Source: Pacificoceanicola sp049341065
GTDB lineage: Bacteria > Pseudomonadota > Alphaproteobacteria > Rhodobacterales > Rhodobacteraceae
Direction of reading: 5' to 3'
DNA length: 64,000 bases
Assembly: GCF_049341065.1 (NCBI RefSeq)
Contig: NZ_JBMPIX010000007.1
Coordinates: 124,001 to 188,000, forward strand
Below are positions 44,013 through 51,522 of this stretch, in pieces (the stretch's first letter is position 1; the number at the start of each line of letters is the position of its first letter). A program made the translations under genes and the position numbers. A model generated the notes under the pieces. The model saw only the letters and a list, made by a program, of their open reading frames with translations, made no database searches and was not told where the DNA came from.

Positions 44013-44414
44013 ATGTCCGGTGAATTGCCCGAGTTCTATTTTCGCATCCGTGACAACGGTGCAATGGTCTTTCGCGTCGATACGGAAAACCGCCAGCGCC
44101 GGATCGAACTGGACCAGATCGCCGTGGTCAACCTGAACAGGGGCGATATCAAACCGCACGGTGACCACGTCCTGACCACCGACGAAGCGCGGGCCATCGC
44201 AGAGTGGATGGCCGAGCGCAAGACAACCCTCGGCACGCGCGAAATCGACGACATCCACCGCACCGTAGATCACCTCAACCTAACAGCGCAATGGGCGCAA
44301 AGTCGGGCAACCGAAACCCAGCTGGACGAAGTTACAGACGCCCTCTTGCTGGCCATGCACGACCTGCGGATCGTGCTGGTGCGAAAAAAAGCTGACCGGA
44401 TGCTGAAAAACTGA
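44013..44414 (+). CDS. Conserved-looking hypothetical protein
   Basis: This 133-residue soluble protein starts MSGELPEFYFRIRDNGAMVF and looks like one of the short hypothetical proteins common in Rhodobacteraceae, though I cannot name a family. It has a beta-rich first half (FRIRDNG, IELDQIAVVNL) and helical second half ending KKADRMLKN. It follows the aminotransferase after 15 bases and probably shares its transcript. Confidence 0.7.
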   Translation: MSGELPEFYFRIRDNGAMVFRVDTENRQRRIELDQIAVVNLNRGDIKPHGDHVLTTDEARAIAEWMAERKTTLGTREIDDIHRTVDHLNLTAQWAQSRATETQLDEVTDALLLAMHDLRIVLVRKKADRMLKN

Positions 44415-44462
44415 TCCTCGCCCGTTTTTTACCCACCCGCGGTTTCATCGGTCCATAAATAT

Positions 44463-44510
44463 CCCGGGGAGTCGCAGCTTGCTGCGGCGGGGCAGAGCCC
44501 CAACGGCCCG
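44463..44510. repeat. Intergenic GC-rich hairpin repeat, copy 2
   Basis: This element between the hypothetical gene at 44013 and the DUF1194 genes starts CCCGGGGA, then has hairpin CGCAGC-TT-GCTGCG and hairpin GGGGC-AGA-GCCCC. It matches the layout of the copy at 4991 but with other loop bases. It lies in a 212-base gap that contains no gene. Confidence 0.6.
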
Positions 44511-44626
44511 CTAAACAATCGACCGGCTCGAAAAAGTCCTGCGCCAACCAAGTGCGCCAACCCGAGGACGCCGCCGAAGGCGAAGGACGAGACATCTGCG
44601 CAGGGCCGCAGGCCCTGCTCCTTTCT

Positions 44627-45313
44627 CTAACGGCGCGACAGAATCATGACCTGCAATTCGCGTTTAAGCTTGCGCACCATGGCCGCTTCGAAATCGTCAA
44701 ATCCCAAAGCGGTTTCGACAAAGGCCTGCTCGCCCTCGATCACATAGGCGCGGAAATAGGCCACCAATTCCCCCAAGCCCGGCGCTGGCTGCCCGGGGGC
44801 CGCTGGCGAGCCGATGATCAGCGCGTTGATCGTCACCCCCAAAGGTCGCACGTCCTGAGGGCGCGGCCCGGTGTTGTTCTTGCCATCCCCCGACAGGTCA
44901 AGCACTTGCCGCCAACAGTCGCTCTGCCCGGCCAGCAAACGCGCCCCGTGGGCCTTGGCCGATCCAATCGCCGTCGACGGGTCAAGCTCAGCCCGGGCCA
45001 GTCCGCGCAGCCGTGTCGCCACCTCGGCCACAACCGCGCGGTCCGTCACTTCGACCCAGTCCTGCAGGGTCCGCTGGGCATATTCGCCGCTCCACTCGAA
45101 GACCGTCAGACGTACCGGTGCATCGGGCATTTCCAGCAAGGCTGCCACGACTTCGGGATTTTCCAGAGCACCCGCGAGCCCATCCAGTTGCAGCCGGTAC
45201 TCCTGCGCATTGACCGAACCAGACACGTCCAGCCCAAGGGCCAACGCCTGTCGGCACGCGGCCTGCGCCTGTGCCGCCCACATGGCCAAAAGCAGGAAAA
45301 GAACGCCCTTCAT
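44627..45313 (-). CDS. DUF1194 protein (von Willebrand A-like), copy 1
   Basis: This 228-residue exported protein has a signal peptide (ending AQAQAA) and a DUF1194 domain related to von Willebrand factor A. LGLDVSGSVNAQEY contains the DxSxS metal-dependent adhesion site. LDLSGDGKNNTGP and GVTINALIIG follow. DUF1194 is abundant in Rhodobacterales but its role is unknown. It is coupled to the second copy by ATGA, so the pair is one operon. A third member lies at 55710. Confidence 0.85.
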   Translation of the reverse strand: MKGVLFLLLAMWAAQAQAACRQALALGLDVSGSVNAQEYRLQLDGLAGALENPEVVAALLEMPDAPVRLTVFEWSGEYAQRTLQDWVEVTDRAVVAEVATRLRGLARAELDPSTAIGSAKAHGARLLAGQSDCWRQVLDLSGDGKNNTGPRPQDVRPLGVTINALIIGSPAAPGQPAPGLGELVAYFRAYVIEGEQAFVETALGFDDFEAAMVRKLKRELQVMILSRR

Positions 45314-46041
45314 CCCGGCTCTTGCTCCAAAGGCAGACCGCCGACGATGCGCTCTTCTATCTCGCGGAACAGCTTGCGTTCCATCGCATTCTGAAAACCT
45401 TGGTAGCCATCCGATGTCTCGACAAAGGCGCCCGGGCCGTGCTGCACGAAATACTCGTAGTGATCCAGAACATCCCGATCCGCCCCTAGCACCGCCAAGC
45501 CGTTTACCGTCACGCCGTCGAACGGAAAATGCCGATAGGCCAGTTCCGGTCCGAAACCGTCGTTGGTGATCCCGTCACCTGACACGTCGATCGTTCGGCG
45601 CTCGCACTGCGGCGCGCGCGCCATCATCGTCGCGCCAAACCCCAGCGCGAACCCCAATGCGGTGGGAAAGCGCGTGAACGAGCGCTGCGAACGCCGTAAC
45701 TGCGTCGCCGCCGCCTCAATGTCCGCCTCGCTGCGCAGCACCGTCCAGTCAAGGATCACCGATGACTGGTTGCGCCCACTCCATTCATAGGCGCCCAGCG
45801 CCACGGCACCGCCACCACCCTCAAGGATCGCCCGCATCACATCGGGCGAGGTCAGCGCCGCGGCCGTGCCATCGCGCTGCAAGGCATATTCCGCGGCATC
45901 CACCGAGGAAGAAACATCCAGCGCCAAAAGCAGCGCCAACCGGCACGGGCTTTGCGCACCTGCCGCAACGGGCAGCAAGCACAGCAAAGCCAATAGCCGG
46001 AAAAGCCTTACCAATGGCCCGTGTTCTCCATCGACAGCCAC
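45310..46041 (-). CDS. DUF1194 protein (von Willebrand A-like), copy 2
   Basis: This 243-residue protein is homologous to the previous one: LLALDVSSSVDAAEYALQ holds the metal site, IDVSGDGITNDG and GVTVNGLAVLG the later strands. The start is not certain. GTG at 46041 gives the length quoted but puts nine residues before the signal peptide; TTG at 46014 gives a cleaner signal (VRLFRLLALLCLLPVAAGA) and sits 11 bases after GGAG. Both positions overlap the glyoxalase-like gene, so translation is coupled. Confidence 0.82.
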   Translation of the reverse strand: MAVDGEHGPLVRLFRLLALLCLLPVAAGAQSPCRLALLLALDVSSSVDAAEYALQRDGTAAALTSPDVMRAILEGGGGAVALGAYEWSGRNQSSVILDWTVLRSEADIEAAATQLRRSQRSFTRFPTALGFALGFGATMMARAPQCERRTIDVSGDGITNDGFGPELAYRHFPFDGVTVNGLAVLGADRDVLDHYEYFVQHGPGAFVETSDGYQGFQNAMERKLFREIEERIVGGLPLEQEPG

Positions 46042-46436
46042 GGCTCGGCGGGCTCAAGCGCATCGCCTTCCTGGAGCAATTCCACCGAGATATTGTCGGG
46101 GCTGCGCACGAAAGCCATGCGGCCATCGCGCGGCGGGCGGTTGATCACCACGCCGTTGTCCTGCAAATGCTGGCACATCTCGTAGATGTTCGGCACCGAA
46201 TAAGCGAGGTGCCCAAAATGCCGACCATCAGACGGCAGCCCGTCGTCGCCGTCCCAATTGTAGGTCAGTTCGACCGGGCATTCTTCCTGCCCCTCGGGCG
46301 CCATGAAGATCAGCGAAAAGCGGCCCGCCTCGCTGTCCATGCGCCGGGTCTCTTTCAGGCCCAGCAGCGCATAAAACTTCATAGATTCCTCAAGGTCCTT
46401 CACCCGAACCATCGTGTGCAGATAGCGCGTTCCCAT
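46008..46436 (-). CDS. Glyoxalase I/VOC-family protein
   Basis: This 142-residue protein is of the vicinal oxygen chelate fold. RYLHTMVRVKDLEESMKFY has the first metal-ligand His, ELTYNWDGDDG the glutamate, and GHLAYSVPNIYEM and SPDNISVELL the second repeat. The set of ligands fits lactoylglutathione lyase, which detoxifies methylglyoxal. The start at 46436 has GGGAGAG upstream. It overlaps the following DUF1194 gene by 34 bases, or by 7 bases if that gene starts at the TTG. Confidence 0.88.
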   Translation of the reverse strand: MGTRYLHTMVRVKDLEESMKFYALLGLKETRRMDSEAGRFSLIFMAPEGQEECPVELTYNWDGDDGLPSDGRHFGHLAYSVPNIYEMCQHLQDNGVVINRPPRDGRMAFVRSPDNISVELLQEGDALEPAEPWLSMENTGHW

Positions 46437-46503
46437 AATCTCTCCCATCAGGTCAGGCGGGGAGCAAAATTTTCACTGAAAATCTTCTCGCCGCAATGTG
46501 CGG

Positions 46504-47898
46504 TCAGAATACCGACCTGAGGCCAACGCGCAAATCGGTGCTCTGAGTTTCATACAGCGAATAGTTGGAGCTTCTGTCGCGGAAGGAAACCCCGATTTCC
46601 GGGGCAAAGCCGAAATAATCCATCTTTGGCAACAGCACGTCCACTGAAACGCCCCATTCTTCGTCCCTGCGCGGATCGACCCAAAAGCCAAAAGGCGACA
46701 AGTCGTATCGCACTTCCTCATAGGTCAGCGACAGGCGTGGCAACATTCCCATGACCGGCTTGCCCAACTGGTACCGCAGCGCGGCGCGGTCGGTCTCGCG
46801 GGCCACCAGCCGCGATTCAGAATCCGTTTCGGCGGTTTCCAGATCCAGCGTCAAAGCGCCATGGCCAAAGCGCCGCGTTACATTCAGGCCCAGCTCAGTG
46901 CTTTGCGAACTGCGCGACACCAAGTCATAACGGGTCTCATCCACAAAGCCGAACCGCAGCCCGCCTTCCCAACCCTCGCCGAGTCGGCGCTGATAGGTCA
47001 GGTCCAGCCGCACCGCGTCAGACGACAATTGGCCGCCCGTCCAGAACCGCGCCACCGACAATTCGCTTTTGGCCAGCCATTGCTGTTGGTCTCCGATCCG
47101 CTCGTAGCCAAGCGAAAGCCCCAGGCGATCCCGGCTGTAGTCGGCATCCTTGATGGTGGGCACCTTTTCGCGTGCGGCTTTGGAAAAACGCACCCGCTCG
47201 ATCCCGGCAAAAGCGCCAAGATTCACGCGGCTGCGTTCGCCCGTCGGGATGCGATAGGTGAAATTCACGTCCCCGCCAAAGCGCAGCCCCGAAAACGGCA
47301 CCGCGGCAGGGTTTTCAAATGTCAGCCCGGCAAAGGTGAATTCATTGGTCTTGGGGGCACCGTTGATGTTGTCCGAAGGTTCGCCAAAGAAACTGAGCTT
47401 CAGCCGCCAAGGCGTCGTGCGACGGACAAAGCGGAAATCGCGCACGGCCACCGCGCGCAGCCCGTCGTCCGGTGCGACCTGCGCCGCATAGCGCAGCCAG
47501 TATTGCGCAATCCCGTTTTTCCCGCCCGAGGCCTTGGCCTGCGCCGTCACCAGCGCCGCAAAGAAACGGTCCTTGTCGGAGCCTGCCGCCGCGCGGGCGG
47601 CCGCCGCGGCCTGATCCGCCTCTTTGAAACGGCCAAGATCGCGCAGCGCGCGGCTTTTGAGAACAAGCGCGGGAACATCGTTGGGCAGGCCCTTGAGCAG
47701 CCCTTCGGCCAGCATCAGCGCCTCGCGGGGGCGGCCCATCTGCAACAAGCGGCCCGCCACATCGCGCGCTTCTTCAATGCTGAGCCGGGTTTCGGCGAAA
47801 GCGGCTTGTGGCGGCGCTCCGATCAGCCCGCTTGCGATCATTGCAGCCAGCAGGCTGATCGCGGCGAACCGTCGCATCAGGCGTCGAAATGCCCCCAT
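46504..47898 (-). CDS. Slam-type outer-membrane secretion protein
   Basis: This 464-residue protein has a signal peptide (residues 1-35, ending AAFAE), then TPR-like helices (about 40-140), then about 320 residues of alternating strands ending DLRVGLRSVF with a C-terminal aromatic, as in outer-membrane barrels. The FFGEPSDNINGAPKTNEFTF segment and the order TPR-barrel match surface lipoprotein assembly modifier (Slam, DUF560). Slam proteins move lipoproteins to the cell surface (type XI secretion). The upstream gene, 6 bases away, encodes a lipoprotein that is its likely cargo. Confidence 0.82.
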   Translation of the reverse strand: MGAFRRLMRRFAAISLLAAMIASGLIGAPPQAAFAETRLSIEEARDVAGRLLQMGRPREALMLAEGLLKGLPNDVPALVLKSRALRDLGRFKEADQAAAAARAAAGSDKDRFFAALVTAQAKASGGKNGIAQYWLRYAAQVAPDDGLRAVAVRDFRFVRRTTPWRLKLSFFGEPSDNINGAPKTNEFTFAGLTFENPAAVPFSGLRFGGDVNFTYRIPTGERSRVNLGAFAGIERVRFSKAAREKVPTIKDADYSRDRLGLSLGYERIGDQQQWLAKSELSVARFWTGGQLSSDAVRLDLTYQRRLGEGWEGGLRFGFVDETRYDLVSRSSQSTELGLNVTRRFGHGALTLDLETAETDSESRLVARETDRAALRYQLGKPVMGMLPRLSLTYEEVRYDLSPFGFWVDPRRDEEWGVSVDVLLPKMDYFGFAPEIGVSFRDRSSNYSLYETQSTDLRVGLRSVF

Positions 47899-47904
47899 GC
47901 GCCC

Positions 47905-48879
47905 TTACCGTTCGGCTACAAAGCCGCCAACTTCGCGGACCTGAACCTCGATGTACTCACCTGTGGCGGGATCAATTCCAATCGGACCGGTGCCTTCGAT
48001 AACGACGATGCCAGCCACCTCTTCACCGTTGGGACCGGCAAACAGCCCTTCCCATGTGCCGGTGGCGCCGGTGGTTCCCGGGCCGCCAACAATTGTCGCA
48101 TCCGAAGATTCGATGGTCCAGTTGTCAAAGTTGATCGACGCGGTGCTCAGGCTGATGAATTCGCCGGTGCCGTTCAGATCGTCGATCGGCACTCCGTTGT
48201 TATCAAAGAACGTCCGGTCAGCAATATAGCCTTCGACCGCACCGGTGGTGTCAAAGTCTTCGATATCCACCCGGATCCGCGTTGTGCCCGCGACGTACTG
48301 GATTTGGGAACCGGTGTCCGGGTCAATGATCGTCCGAACCGCCGCGTATTCCCCGTCGTAGATATAAGACTGGTTGCTGGTCGGAAGCTTGCCGCTGCCA
48401 CTCAGGCGCTGCGCCGCAACGCCGCCAAAGCCGAAGGTCACATAGTTGTCTGTGCCCACCGCAGTCACTTGGCTATAGCCAGAGCCGGTCCGGCGGAAGA
48501 CGGCATAATAGCGGTTGGTACCTGCCACGTTGCGATAGGCATCAAAACTTGACCCCGCAGTTCCGAAAGCGGTCGAAACCGCTGCGTCGCGCTGGTACAG
48601 GTTGTCGTCGCCATCGAAAGGCAGGTTGTTCAGGACAAGTTCACCTGTCGCGGGATCAAAATCCACATCGTTCATGGTCAGCTTTTCATTGGCACTTGTG
48701 CCGTAGACGTCCGGGCCTGTACTGGCAGTCCCTTCGTCCGGCACGTTCGTCGGCACTTCCTCGTCAACAAGCGGTTGGGTACCAGACCCAATGCCATCGT
48801 CACCGGAATTGCCGGGGTTGCCACCTGTACAGGCGGCAAGGACGCTCGACAACGCGAGCGCGAGAATAAATCGATTCAT
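47905..48879 (-). CDS. Surface lipoprotein, likely Slam cargo (TbpB-like barrel)
   Basis: This 324-residue lipoprotein has its lipobox at LAAC (Cys 16), a Gly/Asp/Thr-rich tether (residues 17-60), and a beta-rich body. The last 70 residues include GATGTWEGLFAGPNGEEVAG, which resembles the small-barrel motif of transferrin-binding protein B and other Slam cargos (GxFxGPxAEEVGG). It lies 6 bases before the Slam gene on the same strand, the usual arrangement. The ligand is unknown; haem, metal or a cell-surface partner are all possible. Confidence 0.75.
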   Translation of the reverse strand: MNRFILALALSSVLAACTGGNPGNSGDDGIGSGTQPLVDEEVPTNVPDEGTASTGPDVYGTSANEKLTMNDVDFDPATGELVLNNLPFDGDDNLYQRDAAVSTAFGTAGSSFDAYRNVAGTNRYYAVFRRTGSGYSQVTAVGTDNYVTFGFGGVAAQRLSGSGKLPTSNQSYIYDGEYAAVRTIIDPDTGSQIQYVAGTTRIRVDIEDFDTTGAVEGYIADRTFFDNNGVPIDDLNGTGEFISLSTASINFDNWTIESSDATIVGGPGTTGATGTWEGLFAGPNGEEVAGIVVIEGTGPIGIDPATGEYIEVQVREVGGFVAER

Positions 48880-49086
48880 CTGACTGCCTCAGGTCTTGCC
48901 CGTTTTTATTTTGAGGATGAACCTGCGCAGATGAGCCCTTCTTGTCAATTCCTGCCCCGATTACGACACAATTTCCCTGAATGTGAGGCAATTCAGCCGC
49001 TACAGTATCTCGCCTTCCCTACCCACGCCCCCACCAGATATAGTGACCTCCGACTCATCTTGTGGCTCTGATCCGGGAAGCGACCC

Positions 49087-49878
49087 ATGCAGCAATATCT
49101 TGACGCCCTGCGCACCGTTCTCACCGAGGGCACCCCCTCGACCGACCGAACCGGCACCGGCACCACCTCGTACTTCGGCCTGCAATGCCGCTATCCGCTG
49201 GCTCAGGGCTTTCCGCTTGTGACCACCAAGAAACTGCACCTCAAATCCATCGTGTACGAACTTCTGTGGTTCCTGTCCGGTGACACCAACATCGCCTACC
49301 TCAAGGAAAACGGCGTTTCGATCTGGGACGAATGGGCCGACGAGAACGGCGATCTTGGGCCAGTCTACGGCCACCAGTGGCGCCACTGGCCCGGCCACAA
49401 GGGCACCATAGACCAGATCACCACCCTGCTGGACCAGATCAAGACCACCCCCGACAGCCGCCGCCTCATCGTTTCCGCCTGGAACCCGGCCGACGTGCCC
49501 GACATGGCCCTGCCGCCCTGCCACACCCTCTGGCAGGTCCGTATCCTTGACGGAAAACTGCACCTGCAACTCTATCAGCGCTCGGCTGACATGTTCCTTG
49601 GCGTGCCCTTCAACATTGCCTCTTACGCGCTGCTTGCCCATATGCTGGCCCATGTCACCGGGTACGAGCCGGGCGACTTTGTCCACTCCATCGGCGACGC
49701 GCATATCTATTCCAACCACATGGATCAGGTCCACGAACAGCTGTCGCGCGACCCGCGCGCCCTGCCAAGGCTCGAGATCAAACGTCAGGTGCCCTCACTC
49801 TTTGACTTTACCGATGACGACTTCGCCTTCCCCGGCTACGACCCCCTTCCGGCGATCAAGGCGCCTGTCGCGGTATGA
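49087..49878 (+). CDS. thyA: Thymidylate synthase
   Basis: This 263-residue enzyme methylates dUMP to dTMP using methylene-tetrahydrofolate. The N-terminal MQQYLDALRTVLTEGTPSTD fits, and the catalytic Cys lies in ALPPCHTLWQVRI. DRTGTGTTSYFGLQCRYPLA and SADMFLGVPFNIASYALL are as in the family. It is coupled by ATGA to folA, which recycles the dihydrofolate produced. Confidence 0.97.
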   Translation: MQQYLDALRTVLTEGTPSTDRTGTGTTSYFGLQCRYPLAQGFPLVTTKKLHLKSIVYELLWFLSGDTNIAYLKENGVSIWDEWADENGDLGPVYGHQWRHWPGHKGTIDQITTLLDQIKTTPDSRRLIVSAWNPADVPDMALPPCHTLWQVRILDGKLHLQLYQRSADMFLGVPFNIASYALLAHMLAHVTGYEPGDFVHSIGDAHIYSNHMDQVHEQLSRDPRALPRLEIKRQVPSLFDFTDDDFAFPGYDPLPAIKAPVAV

Positions 49879-50357
49879 TCACCCTCATCGCCGCCCGCGC
49901 CCGCAATTCCGCCATTGGCAAGGCCGGGGACATCCCCTGGCACGCCCCGGAAGACCTCGCCATGTTCAAGCGCGAGACCCTCGGCGGGGCGCTGATCATG
50001 GGCCGCAAAACGTGGGAGAGCCTGCCCGTCAAACCGCTCAAATCCCGGCTCAACGTGGTGGTCACCTCGAACCCCGACCTGACCGAGCACACTGCCCCCA
50101 GTATCCAGGACGCCCTCGCCCTGTGCCAATCCCAAGGCTATTTCCGCATCTACGGCATCGGCGGGCAAAGCATCTACGAAGCGCTGTTGCCCTTAGCCCA
50201 CCGCATGCTGATCACCGAGGTTGATCTGGAGGTCGACGGCGCAGATGCGTTTTTCCCGGGGTTTGACGAGGGGGAGTGGCGCGAATTGGCGTCAGAACAG
50301 TTGAGAGAGAAAGAGCCGAGGTGTAAGGTTAGGGAATTGATGAGATTCCGAAAATAG
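49875..50357 (+). CDS. folA: Dihydrofolate reductase
   Basis: This 160-residue enzyme reduces dihydrofolate with NADPH. ARARNSAIGKAGDIPWHAPE, MGRKTWESLP, LNVVVTSNPD and YGIGGQSIYEALLPLAHRM are diagnostic, and the active-site acid is in the second stretch of helix B (PEDLAMFK). The last 90 bases are clearly richer in A+T than the rest of the gene and use unlike codons, as if the 3' end were changed by insertion of the next gene. Confidence 0.95.
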   Translation: MITLIAARARNSAIGKAGDIPWHAPEDLAMFKRETLGGALIMGRKTWESLPVKPLKSRLNVVVTSNPDLTEHTAPSIQDALALCQSQGYFRIYGIGGQSIYEALLPLAHRMLITEVDLEVDGADAFFPGFDEGEWRELASEQLREKEPRCKVRELMRFRK

Positions 50358-50366
50358 CGAGCCAAA

Positions 50367-51245
50367 ATGGATAAGTTTGAAACCGGAAGCCGAACGCTAG
50401 CTAGAATTCACAAAGCGGCAAATGACAAAAAGTATTTCTGCTACTTCACTGGATTCTTAGAAGGTATTGTTGCCAGTGGCCGCATAGAGGCCGAAGAAAT
50501 TCCTCCGCTAATTTCTCAATGTGAGGATTTTATCGCAAATATCGGAGACGCTGATGCCTCTGAAATAATTGAAGATTTTGATGTAGACCTCCTAGAGTTT
50601 GAGTCGCTCGAAAATGCGATCGAGTATCGCGGCAGAGAAATCGACACGGTTTGTCCAAAAAGCTCGACCAACAGATTCTTGGGCTACTGTGCTGGCATAT
50701 CGTGTGATGGTAAGATCACAATCGACGAGGCGCGAATTCTAAAGGAAAAAATTGATGAAGCACCTGTGCTGCTGAACGATCCAATCTGCAGAAGTTTGAA
50801 GAGTATCTGCAACGATGCGCTTGAAGATGGTATTATTGATCCTTCAGAATCAGCTGAAATTTGTAACGCCATCACACGACTGATTGGTGATGCTTATAAC
50901 GATACTGGAATCTCTGAACTCGGTAACGTTCCTGTATTCGAACCACACCCCATTGCTGCAGATCCAACCGAATTGGAAGGGGCTAACTTGGTTCTGACCG
51001 GCTCCTTTTCCATAACACCAAGGCGAATACTGGAAGAACACCTGGAAGCACACGGCAGCATTATCTTCCGTAGCGTTAGCAGGAAAACGTCGTTTGTAGT
51101 TGTTGCATCAGAAGCGTCTCGCGACTGGGTACACACACACAAAGGCACAAAGATAATCAGGGCATTGAAGCTTCAGGAGGAGACTGGGAAACCAAGATTT
51201 ATTTCCGAAGCTGATTTGCTTACCTTGTTAGGAATGCGCCCATAA
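50367..51245 (+). CDS. BRCT-domain protein with TerB-like N-terminal region, foreign-looking
   Basis: This 292-residue protein has a C-terminal BRCT domain (about residues 200-290; ELEGANLVLTGSFSITPRRI, then an HGSIIFRSVSRKTSFVVVA segment and a final FISEADLLTLLG). The first 190 residues hold two repeats with GYCAGISCDGKITIDEARIL and ICNDALEDGIIDPSESAEIC, which look like TerB-like helical domains. BRCT domains bind phosphoproteins or DNA ends and occur in NAD-dependent ligase, DNA polymerase and some defence proteins. Base and codon use is very unlike its neighbours: two 60-base lines counted here are 38 and 47 percent G+C against 68 percent at the start of folA. It was probably gained by transfer. 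Confidence 0.72.
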   Translation: MDKFETGSRTLARIHKAANDKKYFCYFTGFLEGIVASGRIEAEEIPPLISQCEDFIANIGDADASEIIEDFDVDLLEFESLENAIEYRGREIDTVCPKSSTNRFLGYCAGISCDGKITIDEARILKEKIDEAPVLLNDPICRSLKSICNDALEDGIIDPSESAEICNAITRLIGDAYNDTGISELGNVPVFEPHPIAADPTELEGANLVLTGSFSITPRRILEEHLEAHGSIIFRSVSRKTSFVVVASEASRDWVHTHKGTKIIRALKLQEETGKPRFISEADLLTLLGMRP

Positions 51246-51292
51246 AGCAGCATTAGGTGCGTGCCCGCACGCAGTTCCCGTACAAAGGTTCA

Positions 51293-51338
51293 CGCCCGAG
51301 CCCGGGAGGGTCGGGCGCAGCCCGGGGCTGATGCCCCG
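51293..51338. repeat. Intergenic GC-rich hairpin repeat, copy 3 (variant)
   Basis: Between the BRCT gene and parE, CGCCCGA (51293-51299) pairs with TCGGGCG (51311-51317), and GGGGC-TGAT-GCCCC follows. The final hairpin is shared with copies at 4991 and 44463; the first arm differs. A further hairpin, GCGTGC-CC-GCACGC, lies upstream near 51259. The rest of the 277-base gap holds the parE promoter. Confidence 0.5.
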
Positions 51339-51522
51339 CAACAAGGGGGTTTGCTGAAGCCCTCGCTCCAGAATATCCGCTGTATGGGCCGTTGATCTGA
51401 TTGGGCTGCTAAAAGACAGTGCAGTCCAACCGAATCCCTGTGACGGGACAAACGCATCCTCTTTCCCCGGCCCGCCCGCTCTGTCATACTGCGCCAAACC
51501 CCAATAAAAGAAGGGCTCGAGC

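Noticed and set aside
46861..48552. 563-codon frame opposite to the Slam/lipoprotein pair
   Set aside because: Antisense shadow of two genes with signal peptides and family motifs.
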